NCBI GenBank assembly: GCA_032191485.1
Contig: JAVDOI010000002.1
Coordinates: 8,237,120-8,301,119 of the forward strand
Source: Leptoclinus maculatus
Taxonomy: Eukaryota > Chordata > Actinopteri > Perciformes > Stichaeidae
DNA length: 64,000 nucleotides
Direction of reading: 5' to 3'
Part shown: one piece after another, positions 12,082 to 27,300 of the stretch
How the letters are laid out: the number at the start of each line of letters is the position of its first letter
How positions within the stretch are numbered: the first letter of the stretch is position 1
Made by a program: the position numbers and the translations under genes
The notes under the pieces: model-generated
The model's input: the letters and a program-made list of their open reading frames with translations, nothing else
Told to the model about the DNA's origin: nothing
The model's database searches: none

Positions 12082-15000
12082 CACCCTTTTTAATTATACA
12101 CTTAATCAGGGAGGATGTTTACCAACAGGAAGCCTTCCCTCCCTACTTCCTCTGGCATTTCTCTGCCCTTTGCTGACAGGAACTCGCCCCATCATGGCTC
12201 CGATGGTAGAGACCGCTAAAACCCTGTGCACACACACACACACACACACACATGATGTTTAGTGTAATTGTGAACTTGTGAACAGCAGAGTATACGTTTG
12301 CCCCCCCGCCACTATCACCTGAACATCCTATAAGAAAAGCGTAATGTTGTAACAACATAGGTCTTATTTTAGTCATTTAGCTGTGGTCTCTCATCATTTA
12401 TGAAACCATTTTATTTGCCAGTCTAACTGCTGAGATATCCGGTGGCACCGCAACAGCTCAAGCAGGGCAAACATCCACAGTCTGATCATGTTATCTAAGT
12501 CACGTTATTTGCAAATGAAAAGGAAGGTGAACATACAATTGATTACTTAAACTGTCTATTGTCGACATTCAGGCTTCGCAGAGTTACTTACTGGTTCAAC
12601 TTGGAGCTAAATTCCTTCATTTTACAGCGCTGTTGATAATAGATGTTTTTGAATGTGGTGTGTTCGTCTTTGTTTTTGCCTCTTATGAATATGGTTCAGA
12701 CTATATAACTGAACTGAGAATTTGTTTAGATAGATGGATAGGGGACAGTGCTAAAAATCTGTTTTAAATCATCCTAAAACATACAGTAAGAGACACTTTA
12801 CATCACGGCAGAGTAAAGTGCTTTAGTGCCTGTGTATTTATTGCAGTTAAGCATCTTGATGGAGGCTGGAACTAACGATAGCTTCGAGCGACTGCTTTTA
12901 CACTTTGGCACACGGAGTCTTCTTCCTGATGGCAGAGGTTGGAATTGGGAAAATAGAGGATGTTGAGAGTCTGCAATGATTTTTGTTGCTTGTTACATGG
13001 CTGCCTGCTTGTTCAGGCTCAGTCTTTCCTGTTACCTTCATAGCTGTTTGGTGCATATACTGGCAGGTCTCTGCCTGTTTACAACCTGTTTGATTGCGTG
13101 GTCATGTTGCTCCCTCAGATCTTAGCAATTAGGATGGTGAGTATAAGACCCCATTTACACCAGAGATTTGCATGGAAATCCGATCTGGATGAGGTGAAAC
13201 GCATGTTAATGCAAGTGCGGAATGGATGGCAATCAGAATGTGATTGGATTGGCCTGTCGACATCTGGAGGAGGTCTGGTTCACATGTGATCCGATCTTAG
13301 CCGGGTGTCAATGTGATCTTTACATATTGGCTACATTCTTAAAGTATGTATATTTACTATTGTTCAAGTCTGTCTTAAAACATTAGTCAGGTTTTGCTCC
13401 CCATCACTTACATTGAGAACATAAGGGGGGGGGGGGGATCTATTGATGGCCAGTATGAACAGAAGGAAGGATTACATTGAGCATAAGCAGTGTTAATGTA
13501 CTGTACGGGGCTGAGGGGCATCTACATTCCTCACGTATGACAGCATTGAGAGCAGGTGTGGTGAAGCCGCACACCTGGAGCTGATCTCCTCATCATGGGA
13601 GAATAAAGGACAATCAGGAGAGTGTATTTGGTTTGGGGATATACTGAGAGTGAGGAGATCTCTTTCACACAAGTTCCCAGGGTGAACTTTTGGTGTGTTT
13701 TTTTAAGACTTAAGCTGACTCTGTCTTTTGTCCTTGTTCTCTGCCCAGTACTGGTACAGTGCATACAGATATGTGACTATTGTTTTATCGGTGATAGACA
13801 GATCTGGTACCGGATACTATTATCTTAACAAACACCAATTCAGTACATTTATATCATATGTATTTAGTTGTTACATTGTGTTTCAAAGTTAGGAAAGCAA
13901 TGTTTAAGCTTAAACCTGGCGCTGCCTTAGACATGAAACTTCCACACAGTGAGGCATAGAGCTTTGTGATGAAACATTGTAGCGGATCGGTACTTGGTAC
14001 TGGTTGATACCCAAAGCCCAGGTAACGGTATCGTAACAGGAAAAAGTGGGATTGGTGCATCCCGAGTTATGTATTCCAGGTGTAAAAGCAAAAGCCTGTG
14101 ATCAGTTGTCATTACGTTGAAAGTATACCCTGATATGTGTGGTCGAAAATGTTACTGTAAACCATAGAAAGGCTTTTATTTTGAAAAGAATGTACGCATT
14201 TGTTGGAGAACGCATGAATAATGCGGAATAACTTTTCGTACGAACCAATGTGCAAGGTTACGTTGCAGTGTAGGGGAAACATTTGCCAGCAGTGATGTCA
14301 TCTATTTAGTATCAGTTGCACCGAACCCCCAATCACAGTTGCCCCGTGACATCTTTTCACATGCATCAGCGCCTCGAGTTCAACATTAAAAGCCAGTAAC
14401 TATACCTGCAGAAGTTTGCAACACAGTGGTTGTTGGTTATTTCACAGTTGGTTTGCTGTGGACGATCCTGCTGTGTGTTCATCCTGTCCATCAGCAGCAG
14501 CAGTAAATCAAGCATGGCGCACAGGGCTAGATCTATTTTTCTGCGCTACAGGAGGTTTAAAATATATTCATACAAACTCCTGAGCTCAAAACTGATTTTT
14601 CTTTTTATCTGTTACCACTGGAACGCTTGTTTAAAGGCAGGCAGTGCGGCCTCAGTCATCTCGGGGCCTCGGCCCGCCCTGTCGTACATGATGTGAAAGA
14701 GATAACGAAATACCTAGTCGAGGAGGGATCCCTGTTGGCCAGATGTTAACCTGTCACTGGATCTTTCCTGTTGATCCAACACGGACACGTGGACAAGGTT
14801 TGAAGCAGCTGCTCGGTAATATTCAATGTTTACAAAGGTGTGTGCAGGATGTGTGTGCAGCTTAGAGTATTGGGGGTTGGTTGGTTTACTAAAAGCAAGT
14901 GTGTGTGTGTGTGTGTGAACAGTTGTGGACAAACCGGTCCCAGCTAACACTGTGCGAAGTACACCCTGGACAGGTCGCCAGATTGTCACAGGGCCACGTT

Positions 15001-17114
15001 CTGTATGTTAACGTTGGATCTTTATTTCTAAGCTTTATCTCAGCAGTTTCTCTTCTTTTTTTTTTAATGCTGAAAGAACAACGCAGTCAGCATCCTGATG
15101 AGCCTCCTACAAATGTGATTAGTCTGCATTGTGTATAACCATGGCAATATGGGCAGGGCGGTCTCATAATGCGATGTGTGGCCTCTGCCCAACCCGGATA
15201 GTGCCATTTGCTTGGGGTCTGCCAATCAGATTACAAGGTCCCAGTTTGCATCAGAACATGATGACGACCAGTAATGAAGGCTGCTCATGGACGCATTTTA
15301 CTCTGGCCGACTACCTCCTCAGTCTGGGACTCGTGCTGCTTGATCATATTCAGAAGCTTTTACAAATGCTATGCCAAATGTTAACTGCTGTCATGCTCTC
15401 CCCCCGAGGTTTAAGTTATTATGGAGCAACTCAATTAAAGTTTTTGTGTTTTTCTCTTTCTTTCCAACTTCTCCTCTCCCTTTGCCCTCCAACCTCTTCA
15501 TATTCAGGGAAAGTACGGCAAGAGGAAGAGCCGATTCAAGCGCTCAGATGGAAGCACCTCCTCTGACACCACCTCCAACAGCTTTGTCCGACAGGTAACG
15601 TTTCACACTTAATCCTTCCTCCAGACCACTAATCCAGGTGCTAGACTGATGCTCAGCTTCATTTTATTTAATGAAGAATCATAAGAAAGTTTTAATGGAG
15701 TCAAAGTGAGGTCTTTCAACGCTGGGAATTAAGCGGCTCCAAACAGATAGTAGTTTAATCATTATGTATGACTTTTTAATTCCTCTCTCAAATCCAACTT
15801 TTACATTCGCTGAAACGATTAGATTGATAACTGATTCATTTATCAACAGGAGGCTTAACAAATAAGTATTATCTTTAAAAAAATCTACTTTCTGCACCTT
15901 TTGATGGGAGTAAAACTTATTTTCTTGAAAGGCGTATCTTTCTCTCTCTCCACCTGTGTGTTTGTCACAGGCAGCCCACATATTGTACCATATCTCACAC
16001 ACTTATATGGCTTTAACAACATCCCTGGTAACAACAGTAAAAACCCCTGTGACTACAGTATACACGGCATGCTTTATTGTCACAGAGTTGGAGCTGAGAG
16101 ACGTCAGCAGAGGTTCCTCCAGAGACTCTGATGGTAATTATTAGTCCCCAGGTCTAAGACTCAGCCCCACACTACTACCCCCTGACCCTGCCTCCCCCCC
16201 TGGTCTGTAGGTGTAGATGCATCCCATTGGCTCTGTCAGAAAGAGCTAGAAAGTCGTAGTCGGTTGTCCAGCGTCGTTTTTTTTTGGCTTAGAATGGGTC
16301 AAGAAGCCTCTCTTGGTCAGACAGGAACACCTCCTCTCCTCTGGGAGTTTCGGTAGCATGGGGTTAAAGCATCGCACGCCCACGACCCCGCGCCGCAGTC
16401 CGGTGTGGACATGACATTTCTCAAAGCCACGCTGTGTGGCAGGTAAATGAGTCCCTCTGTCTGAACTCTTCATTTGTGAGAGGAAATGATTTGCCCCTTT
16501 GCTGAATGACATTTACCTTTTCGGTACGGGTTCGCTTTTCGACAAAAAATGAAAAAGAAAAAAGAAAATCCACTCGCTGTTGGTGAACACGGAGTTGAAC
16601 TCTCCTGTGGTTTCTAAAGGTTAGCTGCATCCTCGCCTACACGCATCACCCTTCCCACTGCCTTGTCCTTCATTAGCTCATGAGTCTCTTTGCTTGACGG
16701 ACCATGTGAACTGGGGCCTGCAGGTTAGGCGGGATTCATAATCACTCACACTGTATAAGGAACTCATTACCTGCGTCCTCAGATAAATGTCCTCTCCTGT
16801 CTCGTGCTATAGCGCAGCATTTCCCTCATCGGGGTGCAGCAGTGGAAGGAGCTGGCATTTTAAACAGTTGAAATGCTGCACATAAACCAAAAAATTGATT
16901 TAGTAACTAAAGAAATGTTACGTGAACGCAATTTCTCAAACCATGTTAAGATTTTAAAAACAAAACTGGCTTCAATCAGACACAAAGAAGCACACAGGCG
17001 CCCTATAGGTTTTGGTCATATAGCCTTTTTTAGCCTCCCCTTGAACAACGCAAAGCAGAGTCCTGTATAGGCTTTACAGTCTCACACACACCTACGCAAG
17101 TGCAGGCTCATTCA

Positions 17115-17159
<45 letters not shown>

Positions 17160-17473
17160 TACACAAGAGCCACAATCAGCCAACGGTAGAGCTGGCTGGT
17201 ACACTCGGCCTGGTTTCCATGGCAACCGGGCCACTGAATCTCCCTCTGTGTGCAGGCACAGTGGGATGGAGAGACGAAGGAGAGGATGTTTAGATGGGTT
17301 TTTGTGTTAGTGTGCAGCCTACATGTTTGTGCAGTGCTGGTTTGTGTGTTGAGTTCAACAAAAACACGTCTTCCGTCAGAGACTGTCTGCTACTGCTGCG
17401 TACAATAGCTACCATGTGTAAATACCATGTATGCTGCTGTTGAGTATGTGGGGGGGGAACGATTTTTACTTCG

Positions 17474-17515
<42 letters not shown>

Positions 17516-17943
17516 TGCATTTATACAGCACCTTTTTTCCAACCACTCGCAGCGCTTCACACATGTCAACATTCACCCATTCATACAATAAACAATAATG
17601 ATAGAGGCTGCCATACAAGGTGCCAACTGCTCGACGGGATCTAATCCAATCATTCACACACACTCGCACAACGGTGTCGCAGCTTTCAGCAGCAATTGGG
17701 GGTTCAGTATCTTGCCCAAAGATGCTTCCACATGCAGAGATCTTCCGATTAGAAGCTATTAGACTCTACCGCCTGAGTCACAGCTGCTCTTTGTGCTTTA
17801 TCATACTAGAACATGCACACACATGCGCCTTATAGGTTTTTGTACATATAGCCTTTTTTAGTCTCCCCCTTGAACAACCCAAAGCAGATTCCTGTGTAGG
17901 ATTTACAGTCTCAAACACACCTACGCAAGTGCAGGCTCACTCA

Positions 17944-18024
<81 letters not shown>

Positions 18025-21000
18025 TAATCATACACAACACTGTAGCATTATAACATAAAATCTAATTTAGAGGGTTTGTCATGTTTTTGAAAAAAAAAAA
18101 AAAAATGTGTTTCTTTATTTCTTCATGTAAAATAATTTAAAAAAAGATACAATATATAATTTGCAACGTTGAATTTCCTAAAAACAGACATAGTTAAGCA
18201 AAGTAATGCATCCCATTAACACCCATCTGTTACACAAATATACTGCATCACTCAGTTATAACACACATCACAGGAAGACTCATTCATCAATCACTATCAT
18301 TAACAAACTGAGAACATACACTCGTGTGATATGGTGTAGAGTTTTCGTAAGGCAGGAAAGATAAGCAGAAAATGTACGACGTACAAAACAACTTATTCTT
18401 GGTGCTCGTTTCTGAAAATGGTATATGGGCTCAAGTTTGGTGTGATTGGGTAGTTAAGCACAAGCTGTATTACAATAATTGATATACAGACAAACCATTA
18501 AATAACATAGAATAAGAGCTACCTCAGTGTTGATCAAGGGATGTGATTTGTCTAAATCAAATTTTAGACAGTTTCTCTGAGATGTTGGGAAGGTCATTAA
18601 TGTATACAGTATCAAGACTGTAAGGGCCCAAGGATTGAGCTTTGTGTTACAATGCGACCATAGTATGGAGGGAAAAAAGGCGAATTTACCCTTTGCTAAG
18701 TCCCGCCTTGAATGCAGCCTGGCCAATCATAGTATAGCATTGGCCAGTTCCGACCAGGGTCCTGTCTCGATTGCCGGGTGGTTCTCTTTTACACTGTGAT
18801 CTGTCGGCTTTATTTTTACTTTGTACCTGTTTGACATCCTAGACCCTTATGTCTGCTTCTCCCTGAAATTGGTTTTGGGAGTGCAGTAAGTGACCGTGTG
18901 GGCTCAATTGTAGCTCTGACAGCTTGATGGAGGAGCAGCAGGGGGCGGGGCTTAGTGAAGGGTCTGTTGGCTCCATTATATGATACCAACTGCTGTCTAT
19001 CTGGTGAGTCTGAGCAGCGCATTGTTTCTTATTCAGAGATGTGAAAGCTTCTGAAGAAGAATATGATGGTTAACTGTGTCAAATGCCTTAGATATGTCTG
19101 AAAAAATACCTTTAGTGTTTTCCTTTCTATCTCTGGCTTTGTATATTTCATGAATTGAACGTGTGGTGGAATCTTGGAGGCTCTACTCTAAAATGTGGAC
19201 GATTGAGCCTCGAAATTGGCATACAGCAAACAACAGCTCATATTAAATCTGTTAATCAATTTAAACCCGTTTGTACAATTATTGTCCCAGAGATTAAGGT
19301 GCCAGCCATAATCTGCAAAGCCCCTTATGCCCCTTTTCCCTACATTTGCAACATTCAACCTGCTATCTGCAACAGGAGATAGTTTGCTCTTGCGTTACTT
19401 TGAACACGTTTGCCATACTTGCAACCCATGCATTACATGCGAGAGTCCCTGGAAATGTAACCCCAATTTGCGAGAGGCAATCATTTTCAAAACAGGATGC
19501 TGACGCCGTTTTCGGTCTGCATGTAAGCAGCTTGCAAAGTAAATCCGTGAAAGGTGCCCCGAATTGAAATCAGTCTGGAGATCTTTGTTGCATGTAATTG
19601 TACAACTCAAATGCTTGTTTTAAGACTCTTAAAACTCTCACGCAATATAGCAGTGACGAGATATATTACCCATCAAACATGGGTTTACCCCCCCCCATTG
19701 CTCCGCAGACCAGATTGTGTCTTGATTTAGCTGGCATATGTGAAAGGTTTCGAGGGTCTAGATGCTGCAAAGAGACAAGCTGTCCTCCTGTCACTTCTGA
19801 ATCCCAGCAGAGCCCCAGTTGCTGCTGTGTTTGAACGCACAAGGACTTAACTGGTGGGTCTGCTGGCAGCTCTCCATTTATTCACCTTGCCCAGCTGGTT
19901 GTGTTGTCATCAGGTACTGATACAAGAGAGGAGGAGGAGGAGGAGGTCAGGTGTGTGGCTTTGGAGAAGCTCCTTTCATTGTGTCAGAGTTCGCCCTCTA
20001 GTGGACACACTGGGCCCCCAAAACCACCACCACCACCACCCCTCCAAACACACCTATTGGCCTGTGGACCTCCCTCCTTTTGCCTTTTTTATTTGTGCCA
20101 AGTCCACACAGCTCATTTTCAGAGTATACTATACACTGTTTGCAGTCAGTACGCAAGAAATAAATGGTACGCAACTCCTAATTGGTACATATGTAGCTAC
20201 ACCTAATAATCCCTTTTAGGGCTGAATTAAAAATAAATCTGATTAATTGCGTTTTTTATTTGAATGATCCAATATGGATTCTTTCTTATAATCCTGAGAT
20301 CGATCTTTGCATTTGTGTAAACATGTGCACATCTACGCTAGATGTTATGTGTCGTCAGGGGTTACTTGTGGGTCAGTTAGGGCATGCGTGATGTGTAAAA
20401 TGTCTCCTTTGTGGAAATCAAGTTATTCAAAAAGGTGGGAAGCTAACGCTAGCGATCACAACACAAACGATGCAAATTAATTAGTAAACAGGCTTTCAGG
20501 TTCTGCCCTCTTGTGCTGACACATGGGCATACAAAATATAGATATGGCATGTTTTAGATGTCTTACATTTGCTAAAGAAAATTAGTCCGTAGTTTTATAA
20601 CCAGGAATTGTTTACAATTAAGCCGATGATGTGCACTTAACGCTTGTTTGAATTCAAGGGACAGGGGGTCTCCTATGTTGTACTGATTGTAAAGCCTCTT
20701 ATAAATACAACTGACCCGACACGTTGAAAGTAGAAGACATTTTAAAGTAAATTCTGAGAAGCCGTTCATGCAACATTGGTATCTGATGTAACCGAATCAT
20801 CAAGAACCGAATCAAATTGGGTGATCGGGGGCCAACATCTAACCCTAATCCCTCCTCTGATGCCCGTTTTACGGGAGAGAGACAGAGAGAGGGGCTGGGA
20901 AGAATGATGTCGGTTCAGAGGCTGGGAGGAATGAAGCAGAGAGAGAGAGAAGGGAGGGGGGTTTCCCTGGGCACTGCCCCAGCCCTCTCCCACGTCAGTC

Positions 21001-21301
21001 AGGCCATTGAATGGCTGACGGCTGCATACCAAGCCTCCTTCTGGGTCTCGGTGCGTTCATGTCCCTGTTTCTGCCCCGGCCGGGGCTAAATATATTTCCC
21101 CAGTTTGCAAATGTAGCACAAGTCCTGCAACCCGACCCCCAGTCAGCTTCAGCTCCCTTCCTCTACACAAGGTTCACGTTCCTCTGGGTTGTGAAGGTGG
21201 GGGTGTGTGTGTGTGTGTGTGTGTGTGTGAAGGGGTTGGAGGTTAAGAGAGCGCTCTCCTAGTCTCACACATATGGCACTCTTTTCTGGCTCTCTCTCCT
21301 A

Positions 21302-21340
<39 letters not shown>

Positions 21341-24300
21341 CTCTTCTACACTTGTCAAGCTAACAGACAGATACTCAGACTAGTAACTGCTAGCTCTCTC
21401 ACACACACACACACACCGACACACACACACACATAACTCTGTCTGTGGACTCCGGCGTTGCCCCCTTGGTTTGCCTTGGTGTGGCGAGCGTGGCAAACGA
21501 GGTATGGAGAGGACCGAGAGGATTCAAAGGCCCGTCATGGTAAGAAGGATCTGGATAAGCTTTTTCGCTGCGTCTGACTGAACTGGAGGCAGTTTGTGTG
21601 TGAGTTTCTCTGTGAGCTTGTGGATCTGGATCGAGTTTTGAAAGTTCAGCAGACACTCTGGCGCTGAGATACGACGGGAGAATACAACATGCCGCCCTGT
21701 GTCCTGATAGCGCTTCACCTCCTGGTCTGCGTCTTTCTTTGCTCTCCTCAGTGTGATTTCCATTTTGGGCCGGGCCACAGCTGCTGGAAAGGCGCTGTGT
21801 TTTTAATTAGACTTCCAGTCCCACCGGTTGCCTCTGCTGCTATGTGCACTGCCTGGCTGGCCGGCCGTCCCAGCACTGTGGCCATTTCAGGGGGCTTCTT
21901 TCACTGCTGTCCCCCTGTCCCAAAGGGGCCCTGGGCTGGATCTTCATTTAGCTTCTTATTGAACGTGGCTGTGTTTGCCTTACAATGTTACATTTTCTGT
22001 TGTTGGCTTCCCATTCCCAATTATTGCATTTAGGGCGAATCCAATTCCATTTTCATTGGAATTGTATTGTGATGATTGGGGCTGCAAATAGCGACTGTTT
22101 TAATTATTGATTATATTAATCTGTCAGTTCTTACGTCGGTAAATCGCTTGAAAGGACAGAGAAATATCTATCACTGGGAAGTTCTCAGAGTCCAAATTGA
22201 TGTCTTCAAATTGCTTGGTACAGCTCACCTAACAGTCGAAAACCCAAAGATGTTCAATTCATAATGACAGAAATCAAAGAAAACCAGCAAATCCTAACAG
22301 CTGTGTGCATTTTTGTTAGATAAATTGCCTTGAGCGATTATTAAAATTGTTGATTGACTATTGATGGAGTAATCAGTTCAGCAGTTGTGATGATTGGATC
22401 TAATGATTGTTTATCACGCGCTGTTGTGAAATTAATCAAAATGATTATTATTTGATTTAATACATAACAGTTTAACGCAGTTTGCTCCATTGATTATCAT
22501 TTCATATTATGGTCAAATCTATGATTTACAGCTGATTGACTAATTATTTTAGCTCTGCTTCATATAAGATGTTGCGTGGTAAGGCAGGTTTTGAACCTTC
22601 CTACTTTTTGAGTATCCACCAACAAGTCCGTAAAATCAAGTCTGGAGAAATATTCGGTGTTCATTGTTTCTTACTCTTTGATAAGAGAACCTTTTTTATT
22701 TTCATTTTTTTGAGGCAATGTTATTTTAGAGCAACTTGTGTTAACACAACATAAAATTACACATGCATTGGTATTGGGAAATTAGAATCAATAAACTTGG
22801 ATGTTAGTAATATAAAAATATTTCTAACTATACCCAGCCCTAATCATGACTTATTTGACACCTGTCATTGTGATATCAAGCATGTCTTCGAGCCCTGATT
22901 TCCTTGCGCAATTATGTTTTGAATTTAGCGAGATTGACAGAAAATAATCAACTTGTTATTGGTCTCTCTTTTGCTTGTTTGTGAAAATGGGGATTTACGG
23001 TGAATTCAGTCCCTACGTCATCTTCTTAGTCATCTCCACACTGTCCAGCTGGTTGCCATGACTCTGCTGTGACGGAAAAAAAGGAGGACGACCATTTACA
23101 GCCACCGGCCTTTAGTGTCTGACTGGAAATATGTCCTTTGTAGCCTCCGTCTGCCTGTTTTGTGAGACGTATTTCCCCTTTTCTTCAACATTTATTGCAA
23201 TTTTCTTTTCCTGCTCTTGTCTTTAGTGACATAATCTCTGATGTGAATACACAGCGCAGCTTGAACCGCAACCGATAATACATTCTGTTTTTTTAGCCCT
23301 CAATTGTTTGAGATGAGATGTTGTGTTCTTCTTCTCTGAAATATTCGACACAGGGCATGAGGAGCAAATAAGACAATTATATTTAATTTTCTCGCTTTTC
23401 CTTCTTTATTTGTATCACATTATCTGAGCTGATGAGTATGAATATATTTTGTATCTTTTTAATGAGTGGTTATCACTTCTCTGTGTGACAACACAGGAGC
23501 AATGTTCCAGTTGTTTATGGCAGCAGCATATTAAAATATTTATCTGATAAGAACAGGAAGACACAGAGGTGATCATTTCCTTTTGTTTTATAACGATCTT
23601 AAAGAGGAGGAAACGTGTCATGCTGGTTCAGTATTTCCATAATAATTTCTATGCCGCTGTATGTAACGTCAGATCATTTTTACTTAATTCAACTCCCTTT
23701 TTTTTTTTAAATGTCCCCTTTTTCTTGAAACCATTTATAATGATGCCATTGCATCGGAAGAAACAATGTTAACTAATTTCCCTTCTGCAGGGTGACTCTT
23801 TTCTTAACGCCCATTATTCAAAGCACTTCTCTCTTGCTGGCCCGCCCTCACTCCTTATTCCATTACTCCCTCTCCGCTCTGTTGCTCTTTTTCCCCCCCC
23901 CCCATCCATTTATCCAATATCAAATGCTAAGGAGGTGCAAATTCATCACAGTGGCAGCCAACGTGCAGAAAATGGAGAGGAAGCACAGTCGGTTAATTTT
24001 CGGGATGATTGCTGAGCTTCACCTCCTGCACCTGTCTTGTGTTTTACCCTTTCTTATCCTTCTGTGGTCTGTGACAATGCAGTATAGTTTGGATTTTACC
24101 AACTACATAGATAGAAAAGTTTCAGTTTGGTAGTCTTGTTAAACATGGATATTTCCCTTTTGGGAAAACAACTCCCCAAAGGCCATAATGTTTTGTTTGA
24201 TGTAGTTACTGCTGTGTTATCCTCCAGGCTTTGAGCTCACCGCTGCAACTCACACTACGTGAGAAAATCATTGACCACCTGTTGAAAAGCTTTTATGCAA

Positions 24301-27300
24301 TTTCCCCAACGTCGATTTCCCTTCAGGGTATTTTATTCACTATTTGATTCCTATATCTTCTCTCTATCTCCTTCCAGATGCAGCTCTCACAGGCTGCTTG
24401 CATTAAGCTGCAGAGATGGTTACTATGACACTGCTAGGGTCTCTAGTCTGGCACTGCCAATAGGAAGGAAGCTCCGCCATCAGGTGTCCTGTAGCTATTT
24501 TGAACAGGAGCTGTATGTGAAGTGAAGCAAGCAGCTAAATTAGAGACACAACCCAATGACATGAGGGGAGAATAAGAAGAGAGGGAAGGAAGGAGGGTGT
24601 CAGAAAGAAAAGGTGGAGGAAATGCGTTCAGTTGCTCGCTCAGTCTATCAACATGTTCTGAACGGGTTTCAAGAGAGGAAGGGTGCAGAGAGGTTATTGA
24701 TCAGTTGCTATTTTGACTCCCCTTGTTCACATGCACCTTTTTTAAAAATATGAAATATTGACGATTGTGTCCGTGCGCATGAATCCATCAATCCTTCTCC
24801 GTTCTCTTCCTTCCCTGACTGTGTTTTTTTCCTCTGGTTGTGTGTGACGTGAATCAACTGGATGAGTGACTCACAGAAGCATTTGACCACACACACACAC
24901 ACACACACACCAAGAGTAATCCCTCCCACTCTCTGTTTCTACATTTTGCTGCATCACCGACCTGTTGTAGTGAGCCAGTTGGTCTCGGGTTGTTCCAGAC
25001 GTCATTTCGGCTTTTTTACTCGAAAAACATTCCCGTGGGTTCCCCTCATCAGGGTTTGTTAACCTTCACTTAGTCAGTGCTCCGTGTTGGGATGCACTTG
25101 TATGATTTAGAAGATGACTCACAGCTGGTAAGTGGGGGCGGCTGTTATTGTCCTCATTAGATGCTGCATGCCACTCACCGGGTTATTCCTCCTACCTGAG
25201 TGGGATGCGGGGCGCAGCGCCGCGAGTGTCTGAGTAAATGAGACAGGAAGTGGGGACGGTTAGTGGATGCCCGAGGACACACGAGGAGTAGCAGCTAGCC
25301 ATCGCCTTGGCAACAGGGAGTGTCCACATTTAGTGTGCCGTTGCTAAGTCACACGGCGCCTCGGTACGACAGGTGGCCGAGCTAGAATCAACATTTGTGT
25401 TTGCGTTTCGTTGGAAAATCATACAGAGACGCGTGGATGGTAATCAGAGGTGTAGAGGAGCATTAATCGCACATAAATGCTCAACAGACCGCGCCACAAA
25501 GATGCTTCACTCCTCAACATATGACCGGATATATTTAGGTTATATGGATATGTCTGGATATATGTTTAGACCTTTAGGTCCACTTGGTGTTTCTCATAAG
25601 GAATGCCGACAAGGACTCTGTCAATCGCTTTTTTAAAAGAACATCCTTTTTGCTTTTTACTTTCACCTGTTTTTGCTTTCGCCAAAATCAAACCAAGGAT
25701 GTTGTCGTTATGTAGACGGTATAGCGTCTTAACCACAAGGCCACCGGGACATCTCACATTTCTTTTGATCTTTAAAATAAGAAATATTTGCTTACAAAAC
25801 GATTCAAATGACAGCAAGTTGGCCACGAGTTCAGTGTAGGGCTGGGTATCAAAATCTCAGCACTTAAGAGCACTGCACTGATTTAGTATTGCATCAAATG
25901 TTTGGTATGATTCTTAGGAACGTTTACCTATCCTGTCACCAGCGATCATTTTTAGTTTTTCTAGTTTACGGTTTTATTCAAGATTGTTCTTTACTACTGA
26001 TGCAATGAGCGGGCATATTTTGTGTTTATATTCATTTATATTCCAAACTAAGCCGTCAAAAGTTACTGATATCGAAACGGAGATGCGTGTTGTTTGTCGT
26101 CACTTGTTGTGTCTCACTTGACTGCACTCGTTGTGTTGTCTGACTACACATGTGAAGGGAATTTTTTCATCATCGTTACATATGGTGCATGTCATCTTTG
26201 TGCATTCTCACCTCTATTTTAAAAGCCCACACCTAGTGACTCACTTCTTCTGCCTGGCACATTCAGCTGTCCGCATTCTTGTCAGCACCTCCTACAAAGC
26301 GCCAGGCAGCCTGTCAGCGGGAAAATAAAAAAAAAAAATACAGCAAGAAGAGAATAAGTGGGATTGTTATATAAGTCGAACACTCAAACACTTTATATGT
26401 TCAGGCTGCCTCCCTCACTGTACTGCTCTGCTGAACGGTACAGTATGCCGGCGCCGCGGGCTCACTGGAGGCTCGGGTTTTTATTGTGGTATGGGTGTCT
26501 GGATGAGGGTCAGCAGCAGAGAGTCAAGTTACCGTGCATGAGAGTTGGATGTGTTGGAAACTGTATCCACTTCATGAGAAATTTATACCCCCCCCCCCCC
26601 TAATATTATGAACAGTCCTCAGGCCACTTTTTTCTCTCTACTTCTGTCTGTCCCTACTTGACACACCCACACACCAAATCTGTTGTACCTGTGCAAAAAG
26701 ACTTGGCACCTCGGCCCTCACTGAAGCTGCAGTGGAAATGCCGGGCCTCTTATACGCAGTCGGCTTTCATGCAATATGAAGGCAGAGGCCCCTTTTTTGT
26801 GTCAATGTAGGTTACGCTTCTCAAGGCAGGTTTGACATTTTGACAACAAATAAATTGCAATGGCAGAGCCACAACTGTTCCTAAGACGGGAAAAGTTCAT
26901 TTGAAAGAAGCAGGAGAACATCAGGAAACCTAGAGATGAAGACGAGTCATGGACATGTTGTCCTTTTCCCCTCCTCGCCTTTATGTAAACTCATAATGCA
27001 TTTCAGGGCTCGGCGGACTCCTACACCAGCCGGCCGTCGGACTCAGACGTGTCCCTGGAGGAGGACCCTGAGGCTCTGAGAAAAGAGGCCGACAGACAGG
27101 CCCTCGCCACGCTCGAGAAAGCAAAGGTCAGAGTTCAACTGCTTTATCTCCGCTATGTCATCCGTCTTGCACAGTGTTCGTTTAATAGTCATCTATATTG
27201 CATAATCTCATCATCATCACTGTACTCGGAGTTGGGTGGGTTTTCTTTGAGCCGCCATCTTTATATTAATATCTGTCTTTTCCCATCACTGCTCCAGACC

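Larger units (their letters stand above)
15595..27006 (+). other. cacnb1: cacnb1 intron 2, repeat-rich
   Basis: 11.4 kb with no supported exon. It holds several CA, GT and TA microsatellites, a local direct duplication (16992-17157 and 17818-18020), a dispersed fish repeat (17515-17800) and a SINE head (25681-25753). Long open frames here are low complexity or cross-strand shadows. Confidence 0.6.

Noticed and set aside
21689..22033. Signal-peptide-like open frame in cacnb1 intron 2
   Set aside because: A hydrophobic start alone is weak. The rest is Cys/Pro-rich without a family match and no splice sites fit.
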